A stretch of 39,319 nucleotides of DNA from Streptomyces sp. SID10853 (GCF_010548145.1 NZ_JAAGLN010000045.1:1-39319); one strand, 5' to 3'. Numbered from the stretch's first letter, positions 14,561 to 23,705 are shown. Notes: generated by a model not told the origin, from the letters alone. Numbers and translations: made by a program.

Positions 14561-16831
14561 ATGTCCCACGTCGGCGTCCCACACGGGAGAGCGAAGCGTC
14601 GCAGCGTCGCGCTCCTCGCCACCGGTGTACTCGCGCTGCCCGTGCTGGCCGGGTGCGGTTCGAGCGATGAGCACGGCAGCAGCGCGAAGGCGGTGGGCCC
14701 CGACATCGCGACGGCTTCGCGTGCCCGGGTCGCCGACGGCGGCACCCTGCGCTGGGCGGTGGACACGATGCCCGCCACCCTGAACACCTTCCAGGCCGAC
14801 GCCGACGCGTCCACCTCCCGGATCGCGGGCGCGGTGCTCCCCGCACTGTTCACGCTCGACCGCTCGGGGAAGCCGCAGCTGAACGGCGACTATCTGGAAT
14901 CGGCCAAGGTCATCAAGCAGGAGCCGAAGCAGGTGGTCCGCTACCGGATCAACCAGAAGGCGGTCTGGAGCAACGGCCGGGAGATCGGGGCTCCCGACTT
15001 CGTGGCCCAGTGGCGGGCGCTCAGCGGCAGGGACTCGGGGTTCTGGACCGCGCGCAACGCCGGGTACGACCGGATCGAGAAGATCGAGAAGGGCAAGAAC
15101 GACCTGGAGGTGGAGGTCACCTTCAACAAGCCGTACGCGGACTGGCGTTCACTCTTCACGCCGCTGTACCCGAAGGAGGTCATGGGCACCCCGGACACCT
15201 TCAACGACGGGGCGCGCAAGAAGCTCACGGCGACGGCCGGGCCCTTCAGCATCAAGAGCGTGGACGCGGGGGCGAAGAAGGTCGAGCTGGTCCGCAACCC
15301 GCACTGGTGGGGGCAGCCCGCCAAGCTCGACTCGCTCGTCCTGACCGCCGTACCGGCCGAGGAGCGCACCGCGGCCCTCACCGCGGGCTCACTCGACCTG
15401 GCGGACATCAGCGGACCCGACGCCGGCCGGATCACCCTCGCGGACAAGGACGGGAACAACGGGCAGCCGCTGACCCACGGCCCCGGCAGCGAAGTGCAGC
15501 CGGCCGACGCCCTGCTGAACTGGGCGGCGGCGCACGGCGCGGACGGCCCGCAGGCCGAGGAGGCCGCGAGCCGGGCCGCCGAGCAGACCCGCAAGGACCG
15601 CCAGGAGTACGCCCGGCAGCAGAAGGCCCTGCACGGCTATGTGGTCCGTAAGTCCCTGGAGCCCGCCTTCACCCAGCTGGCCATGAACGGCAGCTCGGGC
15701 CCCCTCACCGACGAGCGGGTCCGCCGGGCGGTCGCCAGGGCGCTGGACCGCAAGGAGATCGCATCGGACGTGCTGAAGCCGCTCGGGCTGCCCGCCCTGC
15801 CGCCCGGCAGCCATCTCGCCCTGGCCGGGCAGGAGGACTACGCGGACAGCAGCGGGGCCATCGGCGACCACAACCCGCGGCAGGCCCAGGCGCTGCTGGC
15901 CGACGCGGGCTGGAAGGCCGGGGGTGCGCGCGAGACAGGGCAGGGCACCAAGGCCGGAAGCAAGCCTGAGGCATCGGGCAAGCCGGCGGAGTCCGGGAAA
16001 CCTGAGGCATCGGGCAAGCCTGAGGCGTCGGGCAAGCCGCAGGAATCGGCCCGGCCCGCCGCGTCCGCCAAGGCCGACGGCGCATCGGCCCAGCCCGCGG
16101 CGTCGAAGTCCCGGGCGGGCTCGTCGGACGACTCCAAGTCCGACTCCAAGTCCGGGTCTTCCGAGTCCTCCGGCTCATCCGACTCCAAGTCCGGAGCCGC
16201 GTCCGGTGACGAGAAGCACCAGGTGACGGGCGCCTACGCACCCAAGGGCACCCCCGCCCCGGCCGCGGCCGCACCCGCCGCGGTGCTCGCCAAGAACGGC
16301 AAGCCGCTGACGCTGCGCTTCGTGCTCCCCTCGGGCCCCGGCTCCGAGGTGCTCAACAGCGTCGGCACCAAGATCACCCAGGAGCTGGACGCGGTCGGTA
16401 TCCGCACGGTGGTCAGCAAGGTCGACAGCGCCGGCTACTTCAAGGACCACATCGCGTCCGGCGACTACGACCTGGCCCTCTACTCCTGGCCCGCCACCGC
16501 CTACCCGGCCACGGACGCCCGGCCGATCTACGCCAAGCCGGGTGTCGCGTCCGACGGCTCCCTCATGGTCGACCAGAACTACACCCGGGTCGGCACCGAG
16601 CGCATCGACCAGCTCTTCGACCGGGCGTCCGGCGAGCTGAACGAGAAGGCCGCACGGGACCTGGTGAAGCAGGCCGACGCCCATATCTGGGCCACCGCCG
16701 GATCGATTCCGCTCTATCAGCGACCGGAACTCGTCGCCGCGAAGCGCGGTGTCGCGAACGCCGGAGCCTTCGGTTTCGCCGCCCCCGTGTACCAGGACAT
16801 CGGCTTCCTGAAGTCCGCCAAGAAGTCCTGA
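14561..16831 (+). CDS. Orphan ABC-transporter substrate-binding lipoprotein, family 5 (peptide type), with a Ser/Lys/Pro repeat insert
   Basis: 756 aa. Lipoprotein signal after a basic N-terminus (GRAKRRSVALLATGVLALPVLAGC; Cys32). The mature part is a peptide/nickel-type solute-binding protein: GGTLRWAVDTMPATLNTFQ, ALFTLDRSGKPQLNGDYLES, FNKPYADWRSLF, GPFSIKSVD, and the second-lobe block LTDERVRRAVARALDRKEIASDVL. Residues about 456-556 are an insert of ASGKPE-type repeats followed by a Ser/Asp/Lys-rich run (SDDSKSDSKSGSS), placed where family 5 proteins run continuously into KPLTLRFVLPSG. Ribosome site GGAGG. No permease or ATPase is next to it; it may use one of the importers downstream. Ligand unknown. 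Confidence 0.88.
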   Translation: MSHVGVPHGRAKRRSVALLATGVLALPVLAGCGSSDEHGSSAKAVGPDIATASRARVADGGTLRWAVDTMPATLNTFQADADASTSRIAGAVLPALFTLDRSGKPQLNGDYLESAKVIKQEPKQVVRYRINQKAVWSNGREIGAPDFVAQWRALSGRDSGFWTARNAGYDRIEKIEKGKNDLEVEVTFNKPYADWRSLFTPLYPKEVMGTPDTFNDGARKKLTATAGPFSIKSVDAGAKKVELVRNPHWWGQPAKLDSLVLTAVPAEERTAALTAGSLDLADISGPDAGRITLADKDGNNGQPLTHGPGSEVQPADALLNWAAAHGADGPQAEEAASRAAEQTRKDRQEYARQQKALHGYVVRKSLEPAFTQLAMNGSSGPLTDERVRRAVARALDRKEIASDVLKPLGLPALPPGSHLALAGQEDYADSSGAIGDHNPRQAQALLADAGWKAGGARETGQGTKAGSKPEASGKPAESGKPEASGKPEASGKPQESARPAASAKADGASAQPAASKSRAGSSDDSKSDSKSGSSESSGSSDSKSGAASGDEKHQVTGAYAPKGTPAPAAAAPAAVLAKNGKPLTLRFVLPSGPGSEVLNSVGTKITQELDAVGIRTVVSKVDSAGYFKDHIASGDYDLALYSWPATAYPATDARPIYAKPGVASDGSLMVDQNYTRVGTERIDQLFDRASGELNEKAARDLVKQADAHIWATAGSIPLYQRPELVAAKRGVANAGAFGFAAPVYQDIGFLKSAKKS
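15940..16225 (+). repeat. In-gene repeats coding ASGKPE and SDSKSG units
   Basis: Tandem 18/24-bp units (CCTGAGGCATCGGGCAAG and variants) between about 15960 and 16045, then TCCGACTCCAAG repeats near 16130-16200, all in frame within the orphan SBP gene. Confidence 0.85.
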
Positions 16832-16873
16832 GCGGCCCCCGCCGACCGGCCCCGAACCCGGCAGGGACTGCGC

Positions 16874-16963
16874 ATCACCGCAGGTCGTCGCGGTGATCCC
16901 GGGTCCCGGTCGAGGGCCGGGCCCGACCACTCCACTTGCCCGCCGGCCCCGCCGGCGGGCAAG
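16874..16963 (+). terminator. Two hairpins downstream of the orphan SBP gene
   Basis: First: ATCACCGC / GCGGTGAT (16874-16881, 16890-16897). Second, stronger: 13-bp perfect CTTGCCCGCCGGC / GCCGGCGGGCAAG with a 3-nt loop (16935-16963). They sit in the 340-bp gap before typA. The rest of that gap (to 17171) shows TTGGCA at 17020 as a possible -35, without a convincing -10. Confidence 0.7.
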
Positions 16964-17171
16964 CTGGTGTCCCGCGCCGCAAGCCGGCCCGCGAGACCCG
17001 CCCCGCCCCCGCGTGACCCTTGGCACACAGGGGCCGGGGGCCGGTAACCAGCGCCCGGGAAGCCCCGGGTGCGCAGGCCCCGTACCATGGGACTGGCCGT
17101 GGCGCGTCCGCCCGGCGGGCGTACCAGGACAGACGCCGCATCCCACGAGCTGAGAGAAGCGCAAGCCACCC

Positions 17172-19043
17172 ATGCCCACGCGCCACGACATCCGTAACGT
17201 AGCCATCGTCGCCCACGTCGACCACGGCAAGACCACCCTGGTCGACGCCATGCTCAAGCAGGCCGGCGCTTTCGCCGCGCACGCCGCCGAGCACCTCGAC
17301 GACCGCATGATGGACTCGAACGACCTGGAGCGTGAGAAGGGCATCACGATCCTGGCCAAGAACACGGCCGTGAAGTACCACCCCAAGGATGGCGGCGACG
17401 TCATCACGATCAACATCATCGACACCCCCGGCCACGCCGACTTCGGCGGTGAGGTCGAGCGCGGTCTCTCGATGGTGGACGCGGTCGTTCTCCTCGTCGA
17501 CGCCTCCGAGGGACCGCTGCCGCAGACCCGCTTCGTGCTCCGCAAGGCCCTGGACGCCAAGCTGCCGGTCATCCTCTGCGTGAACAAGACGGACCGCCCG
17601 GACTCCCGGATCGACGAGATCGTCAACGAGACGTACGACCTCTTCCTGGACCTGGACGCCGACGAGGACCAGATCGAGTTCCCGATCGTCTACGCCTGCG
17701 CGCGGGACGGCGTCGCCTCGCTGACCAAGCCCGACGACGGCACCGTCCCGCAGGACAGCGACAACCTGGAGCCGTTCTTCTCCACGATCCTCTCCAGCGT
17801 CCCGGCGCCGGAGTACGACGCGGACGCCCCGCTCCAGGCGCACGTCACCAACCTCGACGCGGACAACTTCCTCGGCCGTATCGCGCTCTGCCGCGTCGAG
17901 CAGGGCGAGCTGCGCAAGGGCCAGACCGTCGCGTGGATGAAGCGCGACGGCACGATGTCCAACGTCCGCATCACCGAGCTGCTGATGACCGAGGCGCTCA
18001 CCCGCAAGCCGGCCGAGAAGGCCGGTCCGGGCGACATCTGCGCCATCGCCGGTATCCCGGACATCATGATCGGCGAGACCCTGGCCGACCCCGAGAACCC
18101 GATCGCGCTGCCGCTGATCACGGTGGACGAGCCGGCCATCTCGATGACCATCGGTGCCAACACCTCGCCGCTGGTCGGCAAGGGCGGCAAGGGCCACAAG
18201 GTCACCGCCCGGCAGATCAAGGACCGCCTGGACCGCGAGCTGGTCGGTAACGTCTCGCTCCGCGTCCTGGACACCGAGCGCCCCGACGCCTGGGAGGTCC
18301 AGGGCCGTGGTGAGCTCGCGCTCGCCATCCTGGTCGAGCAGATGCGCCGCGAGGGCTTCGAGCTGACCGTCGGCAAGCCCGAGGTCGTCACCAAGCAGAT
18401 CGACGGCAAGACGCACGAGCCGATCGAGCGCATGACGATCGACTCGCCCGAGGAGCACCTCGGCGCCATCACCCAGCTGATGGCGACCCGCAAGGGCCGT
18501 ATGGAGACCATGACGAACCACGGTTCGGGCTGGGTCCGTATGGAGTGGATCGTGCCGTCGCGCGGCCTGATCGGCTTCCGTACGGAGTTCCTCACCCAGA
18601 CCCGTGGCACCGGTATCGCGCACTCGATCTTCGAGGGCCACGAGCCGTGGTTCGGCGACCTGCGGACCCGCCACAACGGCTCGCTCGTCGCGGACCGCGC
18701 GGGCGTCGTGACGCCGTTCGCGATGGTCAACCTCCAGGAGCGCGGTGTCATCTTCACGGAGGCCACCACGGAGGTCTACGAGGGCATGATCATCGGCGAG
18801 AACTCGCGCGCCGACGACATGGACGTGAACATCACCAAGGAGAAGAAGCTCACCAACATGCGTGCCGCCTCCGCGGACACCACGGAGAACGTGGTGCCGG
18901 CCAGGAAGCTGTCGCTGGAGCAGTCGCTGGAGTTCTGCCGCGACGACGAGTGCATCGAGGTGACCCCGGAGACCGTGCGTATCCGCAAGGTCGTCCTGGA
19001 CCAGAAGGAGCGCGGCCGCAGCGCCTCACGCGCCAAGCGCTGA
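17172..19043 (+). CDS. typA: Ribosome-associated translational GTPase TypA/BipA
   Basis: 623 aa, full length. EF-G-like GTPase that acts on the ribosome in subunit assembly and stress adaptation. GTPase motifs: G1 AHVDHGKTT, G2 region EREKGITILAKN, G3 DTPGHADFGGEVER, G4 NKTDRPD. Domain II, the EF-G-like domains III and V and the BipA-specific C-terminal domain follow (GRGELALAILVEQMRREGFE, MEWIVPSRGLIGFRTEFLTQTRGTGI, ENVVPARKLSLEQSLEFCRDDECIEVTPE). Only a weak GAGAAG precedes the start. The gene is cleaner than its neighbours, with no low-complexity inserts. Confidence 0.98.
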   Translation: MPTRHDIRNVAIVAHVDHGKTTLVDAMLKQAGAFAAHAAEHLDDRMMDSNDLEREKGITILAKNTAVKYHPKDGGDVITINIIDTPGHADFGGEVERGLSMVDAVVLLVDASEGPLPQTRFVLRKALDAKLPVILCVNKTDRPDSRIDEIVNETYDLFLDLDADEDQIEFPIVYACARDGVASLTKPDDGTVPQDSDNLEPFFSTILSSVPAPEYDADAPLQAHVTNLDADNFLGRIALCRVEQGELRKGQTVAWMKRDGTMSNVRITELLMTEALTRKPAEKAGPGDICAIAGIPDIMIGETLADPENPIALPLITVDEPAISMTIGANTSPLVGKGGKGHKVTARQIKDRLDRELVGNVSLRVLDTERPDAWEVQGRGELALAILVEQMRREGFELTVGKPEVVTKQIDGKTHEPIERMTIDSPEEHLGAITQLMATRKGRMETMTNHGSGWVRMEWIVPSRGLIGFRTEFLTQTRGTGIAHSIFEGHEPWFGDLRTRHNGSLVADRAGVVTPFAMVNLQERGVIFTEATTEVYEGMIIGENSRADDMDVNITKEKKLTNMRAASADTTENVVPARKLSLEQSLEFCRDDECIEVTPETVRIRKVVLDQKERGRSASRAKR

Positions 19044-19075
19044 CCCCGCCCCATCGGGGGCCTGCCCCCGGACCG

Positions 19076-19113
19076 CGCCCGGCCCTCCACCACGACCGGT
19101 GGGGGGCCGGGCG
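19076..19113 (+). terminator. Terminator of typA
   Basis: 16-bp stem (one G-T pair): CGCCCGGCCCTCCACC / GGTGGGGGGCCGGGCG with a 6-nt loop, 33 nt after the typA stop. It may also stop transcripts arriving from the minus strand. Confidence 0.85.
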
Positions 19114-19126
19114 TCTCGCGTGCTGA

Positions 19127-19263
19127 TCAGCGTGCCTGGTCGCCCGGCTTCCCGTACCGCCGGAAGCCGCTGGTCTCCACGGACCACGGCCCGAGCGCGA
19201 CGGTGTCGCCGAAGATGTACGGGGCCTTCTGCCGGTAGCGTAGCGATAGCGGCGCCCGGACAT
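19127..19263 (-). pseudogene. C-terminal remnant of an unidentified protein
   Basis: A minus-strand frame of about 45 codons with coding-like composition ends in TGA (19129-19127) and reads APLSLRYRQKAPYIFGDTVA, then LGPWSVETSGFRRYGKPGDQ. It has no start codon and its frame runs into the 3' end of the GNAT gene, so it looks like the tail of a gene that lost its body. The pattern 'RYRQKAPYIFGDTVALGPWS' recalls the C-terminal beta domain of some glycoside hydrolases, but I cannot name the family. Confidence 0.35.
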
Positions 19264-19290
19264 CCGCGGCTGCTCCTGGCCCGTCCGCCG

Positions 19291-19761
19291 TCAGGCCGGG
19301 CTCCGGTACAGGTGCACCATGACCGCCGGGTCCTGGCTCCAGGGCGCGTGCTGGGTGGCCGTGCGGGTCCAGCCCAGGCGTTCGTAGAGCGCGACCGCCG
19401 CGGTGTTGGCGGTGACCACGTTCAGGACCGGCCGCAGGCCCGACTCTCTTGCCGTGCGGGTGGCCTGGTCCATCAGGAGTTCGCCGAGCCGGTGGCCGCG
19501 GGCGGCGGGGGAGACGTACAGCCGGTTCACCTCGCAGGTGCCCGCCTCCTCACCCGGCGACAGCACCGCGTGCCCGGCCACCTCTCCGCCGACCTCGGCC
19601 ACCCAGGCCCCGAGCAGCCCGTCCGGCGTGAGCCAGCCGGCCGGGTCGGCGGGCCAGTGGACGGGATAGCCGTCCACGGCGTGCACGTCGGCGAGGATCC
19701 GGACACAGGAGTCCAGGTCCGATTCGTGGCGGGGACGGACATGAGCAGTCATCGGAGCCAT
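19291..19761 (-). CDS. GNAT-family N-acetyltransferase
   Basis: 156 aa. Acetyl-CoA-dependent transferase fold: VRPRHESDLDSCVRIL at the start, GEVAGHAVLS, the acetyl-CoA-binding motif A EVNRLYVSPAARGHRLGELLMDQA, and ALYERLGWTRT near the C-terminus. Substrate unknown. Two in-frame ATGs (19761 and 19752) are possible and neither has a ribosome site; I give the longer. The longer open frame upstream of 19761 is antisense to the kinase gene and is not supported. Divergent from the CPT-like gene, about 50 nt between starts. Confidence 0.85.
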   Translation of the reverse strand: MAPMTAHVRPRHESDLDSCVRILADVHAVDGYPVHWPADPAGWLTPDGLLGAWVAEVGGEVAGHAVLSPGEEAGTCEVNRLYVSPAARGHRLGELLMDQATRTARESGLRPVLNVVTANTAAVALYERLGWTRTATQHAPWSQDPAVMVHLYRSPA

Positions 19762-19812
19762 CGAAACACATGTCGCTTGCACGGCGGGAGCCCGGACTGT
19801 TGGGTTGAGCGG

Positions 19813-20427
19813 ATGACGAGTGGCACCGATCACCGCAGCCCTGGCCGTACGCATGCGCCCACGGGCGGAACAGTCATCTTCCTGAACGGCACGTCCAGTT
19901 CGGGTAAATCGAGCGTCGCCACCGAACTGCTGCGCATCCTTGACGGCCGGTACTTCCACCTCCCGGTGGACGCCTTCCACGCGATGCGTTCGAAGCGGGA
20001 GATCCCGCCGCACGAGCTCCAGGACGTCATCGACAGCACCTGCCGCGGCTTCCACCGGGCCGCCGCGGGCATGGCGGCCGGAGGCAACAACATCGTGGTG
20101 GACCATGTGTTCAGCCGGAGCTGGCGGCTGGCCGACTGCCTCTCCGTCTTCGTACCCGAAGATGTCCTCCTGGTCGGGCTCCGCTGTCCGCTCCCGGAGC
20201 TGGAGCGGCGTGAGCGGGAGCGCAGTGACCGTACGCCGGGGCAGGCGGCCATGCAGTATGACCAGGTCCACGCGCACGGCCTGTACGACATCGAATGCGA
20301 CACCGGTGTGCTGAGCCCGCTGGAGTGCGCGGAGCGGATCAGGGACCTGCTGCCCGTCAGCCCGCGTCCGACCGCCTTCCAGCAATTGCGGGACCGGCTG
20401 CTGACGCGGGACGAGCCGCACGGATAG
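19813..20427 (+). CDS. Chloramphenicol phosphotransferase-like kinase
   Basis: 204 aa. P-loop kinase with FLNGTSSSGKSS (Walker A, residues 26-33), the CPT acidic residue in PVDAFHAM (Asp53) and NIVVDHVFSRSW as second acidic strand. VGLRCPLPELERRERERSDR is the lid/Arg-rich region. The final block AAMQYDQVHAHGLYDIECDT, then LSPLECAERI, lines up with the S. venezuelae self-resistance enzyme, which phosphorylates the 3'-hydroxyl of chloramphenicol. The Asp and P-loop are intact, but the true substrate may differ because CPT homologues are common in non-producers. It has an N-terminal extension of about 18 residues. Terminated by the hairpin at 20443. Confidence 0.85.
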   Translation: MTSGTDHRSPGRTHAPTGGTVIFLNGTSSSGKSSVATELLRILDGRYFHLPVDAFHAMRSKREIPPHELQDVIDSTCRGFHRAAAGMAAGGNNIVVDHVFSRSWRLADCLSVFVPEDVLLVGLRCPLPELERRERERSDRTPGQAAMQYDQVHAHGLYDIECDTGVLSPLECAERIRDLLPVSPRPTAFQQLRDRLLTRDEPHG

Positions 20428-20442
20428 CCGGGGCACAGCACA

Positions 20443-20468
20443 GCGCCCCGCACGGTTGTGCGGGGCGC
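20443..20468. terminator. Bidirectional terminator (kinase / peptide ABC operon)
   Basis: Perfect 11-bp stem GCGCCCCGCAC / GTGCGGGGCGC with GGTT loop, between two convergent stop codons (20427 and 20519). Confidence 0.88.
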
Positions 20469-20518
20469 CGGCAGGGCCCAGGGGGCGGCCGCGGCCCCGG
20501 AGGGCCTTAGCGGGGCGG

Positions 20519-21538
20519 TCAGGACGCGGCCGGGGCGTCCTCCGGGAAGTGGCAGGCGGTGAGGTGGCCGGGCTTGCTGTCGGTCAGCTGGACGAGCGGC
20601 GGCTCGTCCGTGGCGCACTTCTCGGTGGCCTTCCAGCAGCGCGTACGGAACCGGCAGCCGCTCGGCGGGTTCAGCGGCGACGGAACGTCGCCGACCAGCC
20701 GGATGCGGTTGTCCTCCTTCACCGTGCCCTCGTCGGAGACCGTGGCCTCAGGGACGGCGGAGAGCAGCGCTCGCGTGTACGGGTGCCGGGGCGCGCTGTA
20801 CAGCGTCTCGCGGTCGGCGACCTCGACGATCTTGCCGAGATACATGACGGCGACGCGGTGCGAGAAGTGCCGGACGATCGCCAGGTCGTGGGCGATGAAG
20901 AGGAAGGAGATCCCCATCTCGCGCTGGAGTTCCTGGAGGAGGTTGACGACCTGGGCCTGGATGGAGACGTCGAGCGCGGAGACCGGCTCGTCGGCCACGA
21001 TCAGCTTGGGTTCCAGGGCGAGGGCGCGTGCGACGCCGATGCGCTGGCGCTGGCCGCCGGAGAACTCGTGCGGGAAGCGGTTGTAGTGCTCCGGGTTGAG
21101 GCCGACGATCTCCAGGAGCTCCCGGATGCGGTGCTCCCGGCCACCCTTGGGATTGATGTTGTTGATCTCCATCGGACCGCCGACGATCTTGCCCACGGTC
21201 TGCCGGGGGTTGAGCGACGAGTAGGGGTCCTGGAAGATCATCTGGATCTCGGAGCGGACCGGCGCCAGTCCCTTGCGGGAGGCGTGCGTGATGTCCTGGC
21301 CCTGATAGGTGATCTTGCCGCCGGTCGGCTCCATCAGACGGGTTATCAGCCGTCCGGTGGTGGACTTGCCGCAGCCGGACTCGCCCACCAGGCCGAGTGA
21401 CTCGCCCTGGTGGACGGCGAAGTCGAGGCCGTCGACCGCTTGGACGTCCGCGACCTTGCGCTTGAACGGGAATCCGCCCATCACCGGGAAGTACTTGGTC
21501 AGGCCGGTGACTTCGAGCAGGGGGGTGTCGGTGGTCAT
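20519..21538 (-). CDS. Peptide ABC importer ATPase, OppF/DppF type (BldKE position)
   Basis: 339 aa. Walker A GESGCGKST (52-60), Q-loop IQMIFQDPYSSLNPR, signature FSGGQRQRIGVARAL, Walker B LIVADEPVSALD, switch His in FIAHDLAIVRH. The C-terminal oligopeptide-transporter extension holds the Cys-rich GCRFRTRCWKATEKC. AAGGGA lies about 11 nt before ATG. Last gene of the minus operon; pairs with the OppD-type ATPase upstream (28-nt gap). Its central third is almost identical at DNA level to the orphan ATPase gene at 33045-34190. Confidence 0.95.
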   Translation of the reverse strand: MTTDTPLLEVTGLTKYFPVMGGFPFKRKVADVQAVDGLDFAVHQGESLGLVGESGCGKSTTGRLITRLMEPTGGKITYQGQDITHASRKGLAPVRSEIQMIFQDPYSSLNPRQTVGKIVGGPMEINNINPKGGREHRIRELLEIVGLNPEHYNRFPHEFSGGQRQRIGVARALALEPKLIVADEPVSALDVSIQAQVVNLLQELQREMGISFLFIAHDLAIVRHFSHRVAVMYLGKIVEVADRETLYSAPRHPYTRALLSAVPEATVSDEGTVKEDNRIRLVGDVPSPLNPPSGCRFRTRCWKATEKCATDEPPLVQLTDSKPGHLTACHFPEDAPAAS

Positions 21539-21565
21539 GTTGGTTCGTTTCCCTTTGGCTCTGGG

Positions 21566-22603
21566 TCAGCTCAGCCGGGGCTGGATCTGGTCGGCGAAGA
21601 TGTCCTTCTTCTGGGCTGGGCTGAGGTGACAGGCGGAACCGCGCCCCGCGGCGATCTCCAGAGGCGGCCGCTGAGTGGAGCAGCTGTCCCCGTCGACCTG
21701 GTCCTTGAAGGTGCACCGGGGGTGGAAGCGGCAGCCCGTCGGCGGGTTCAGCAGGCTGGGCGGGGTGCCCGGGATCGGCATCAGCGGGATGTCGACCGGG
21801 CCCTTCAGGCTCGGCATCGAGCCGAGCAGCCCCCAGGTGTACGGGTGCTGGGGCGCCCGGAGCACCTCACGCTTGGTGCCGCGCTCCACACAGCGGCCGC
21901 CGTACATCACCAGCACGTCGTCGGCGATGTCGGCGATCACGCCGAGGTCGTGGGTGATGAAGACGATGGCGGTGCCGAACTCCTGCTGGAGGTCCTTGAG
22001 CAGGTCCATGATCTGCGCCTGCACGGTGACGTCCAGGGCGGTCGTCGGCTCGTCCGCGATCAGCAGTTCGGGGTCACAGACCAGCGCCATCGCGATCATC
22101 GCGCGCTGCCGCATACCGCCGGAGAACTGGTGCGGGTAGTCGTCGACCCGCAGGTCGGGCTGTGGAATGCCGACCCGGGTCAGCATCTCGATCGCCCGCT
22201 TCCGGGCCTCCTGCTTGGAGGCGCCGGTGTGCTTCCGGTACGTCTCGCTGATCTGCCGGCCGACGGTGTGGTACGGCGACAGCGAGGCCAGGGCGTCCTG
22301 GAAGATCATCGCCATCTTGTTGCCGCGCAGCCGCTCCAGCTCCCGCTCACTGGCGCCGAGCAGCTCGGTGCCGTCGAGCGTGATCTCGCCGGTGATCTCG
22401 GTGCGGTCCCGGTCGTGCAGGCCCAGGATCGTCAGGTTGGTGACGGACTTGCCCGAGCCGGACTCGCCGACGATGCCGAGCGTCTTGCCCTTCTCCACGT
22501 CGAAGGAGAGGCCGTCGACGGCCTTGACTGTGCCGTCCTCGGTCGAGAAGTGGACCTGTAGGTCCCTGACAGAGAGGAAGGGCTGCTGATCGGTGCTCGT
22601 CAC
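21566..22603 (-). CDS. Peptide ABC importer ATPase, OppD/DppD type (BldKD position)
   Basis: 345 aa from a GTG at 22603, with GGAG about 9 nt upstream. Longer upstream frames lie within the permease gene or have no ribosome site. Walker A GESGSGKS (46-53), Q-loop [14 protein letters not shown], signature [15 protein letters not shown], Walker [13 protein letters not shown], switch [14 protein letters not shown]. The C-terminal domain carries [10 protein letters not shown] and SACH. MetD/OppD-type 'GGMRQR' differs from the 'GGQRQR' of OppF proteins. Forms the ATPase heterodimer that drives the two permeases of this operon. Confidence 0.95.
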   Translation of the reverse strand: MTSTDQQPFLSVRDLQVHFSTEDGTVKAVDGLSFDVEKGKTLGIVGESGSGKSVTNLTILGLHDRDRTEITGEITLDGTELLGASERELERLRGNKMAMIFQDALASLSPYHTVGRQISETYRKHTGASKQEARKRAIEMLTRVGIPQPDLRVDDYPHQFSGGMRQRAMIAMALVCDPELLIADEPTTALDVTVQAQIMDLLKDLQQEFGTAIVFITHDLGVIADIADDVLVMYGGRCVERGTKREVLRAPQHPYTWGLLGSMPSLKGPVDIPLMPIPGTPPSLLNPPTGCRFHPRCTFKDQVDGDSCSTQRPPLEIAAGRGSACHLSPAQKKDIFADQIQPRLS

Positions 22604-22661
22604 GAGGACGCTCCAGGAAGTGTTGCGGGGATCGGGGGTGGGGCGAGGCGGCGGGAGCGGG

Positions 22662-23642
22662 TCAGGCGAGACGGATCCGCGGGTCGATGAGGCCGTAGAT
22701 GGCGTCCACGAAGATGTTGAAGAAGACGATCGCCGCGGCCGCGACGAGCGTGACACCCAGGAGCATGGGCAGATCGCTCGTGTCGACGGACTGGACCGCC
22801 AGCCGGCCGATCCCCTGGATGCTGAAGACCTGTTCGGTGATGATCGCGCCGCCGATCAGCGTGCCCAGGTCGATACCGAAGATGGTGACGATGGGCCCCA
22901 TGGCCCCGCGCCAGGCGAAGCGGAAGAAGACCGAAGCCCGGGAGAGGCCCTTGGCGCGCGCCGTTCTGACGTAGTCCTCCGTGAGCTGTTCGACCAGCTG
23001 CGAGCGCGTCATACGGGTGTAGTTCGCCGTGAAGATGATGGAGAGCACCAGCCACGGCAGCAGCAGCCCGGACGCCCACTTCACCGGGTTCTCCGTGATC
23101 GGCGTGTACGAGGGCTGGTCGAGCACCCCCATCTGCTGGACCAGGATGAACATCGCGATGTAGCCGACGAAGTAGATCTGCAGCGAGGATCCGAGCAGCG
23201 AGACGGAGCTGGCGATCTTGTCGAGCGCCTTGCCCTGCTTGACGGCGGCGATCATGCCGGCGCCGACACCGATGATCAGGAAGAAGACGGCGGAGCCCAG
23301 CGCGAGCGAGATCGTCAGCGGCAGCCGGTCCAGGATCGTGCCGAGGACGGGCTGGCGGTTGGTGAAGGAGTAACCGAGGCAGGGGGCCGGGCAGTGGCCG
23401 TAGTTGCCGTAGTCACGGCCCGCGAAGATGCCGACCAGCCAGTGCCAGTACTGGACGGGCATCGGGTCGGCTATCCCCAGGTTCAGCCGGATCTGCTTGA
23501 GCAGTTCCGGCGTGCAGGTCTTGCCGCAGGCCAGGCGCGCCGGGTCACGGGGGATCGCGTAGAAGAGGTAGAAGACGATGGCGCTGATGACCAGCAGGAT
23601 GACGATAGCGCCGGTCACACGGCGGAGAAGAAATCGAAGCAT
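22662..23642 (-). CDS. Peptide ABC importer permease, DppB type (BldKC position)
   Basis: 326 aa. N-terminal MLRFLLRRVTGAIVILLVISAIVF helix, a large extracytoplasmic loop with paired cysteines (LACGKTCTPEL and GHCPAPCLG), then five more helices. The EAA-like loop reads EDYVRTARAKGLSRASVFFRFAWRGAMGPIV, typical of DppB/OppB. C-terminal IYGLIDPRIRLA. Ribosome site weak (GGAAAG). The ATG at 23642 begins the first helix correctly; the longer frame upstream crosses the hairpin and is not used. Confidence 0.93.
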   Translation of the reverse strand: MLRFLLRRVTGAIVILLVISAIVFYLFYAIPRDPARLACGKTCTPELLKQIRLNLGIADPMPVQYWHWLVGIFAGRDYGNYGHCPAPCLGYSFTNRQPVLGTILDRLPLTISLALGSAVFFLIIGVGAGMIAAVKQGKALDKIASSVSLLGSSLQIYFVGYIAMFILVQQMGVLDQPSYTPITENPVKWASGLLLPWLVLSIIFTANYTRMTRSQLVEQLTEDYVRTARAKGLSRASVFFRFAWRGAMGPIVTIFGIDLGTLIGGAIITEQVFSIQGIGRLAVQSVDTSDLPMLLGVTLVAAAAIVFFNIFVDAIYGLIDPRIRLA

Positions 23643-23705
23643 GGGGTCGTGACTTTCCGAGTGGGGCGCCGTCGCCGAGGTGTAGGGAGCGGGGAAGGGC
23701 CGGGG

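Noticed and set aside
14467..14783. Possible leader peptide starting MKCHQTRRF upstream of the orphan SBP
   Set aside because: No ribosome site, no early stop; the frame runs deep into the SBP gene out of phase.
16875..18674. 599-codon minus-strand frame opposite typA
   Set aside because: Shadow of typA with composition typical of antisense frames in Streptomyces.
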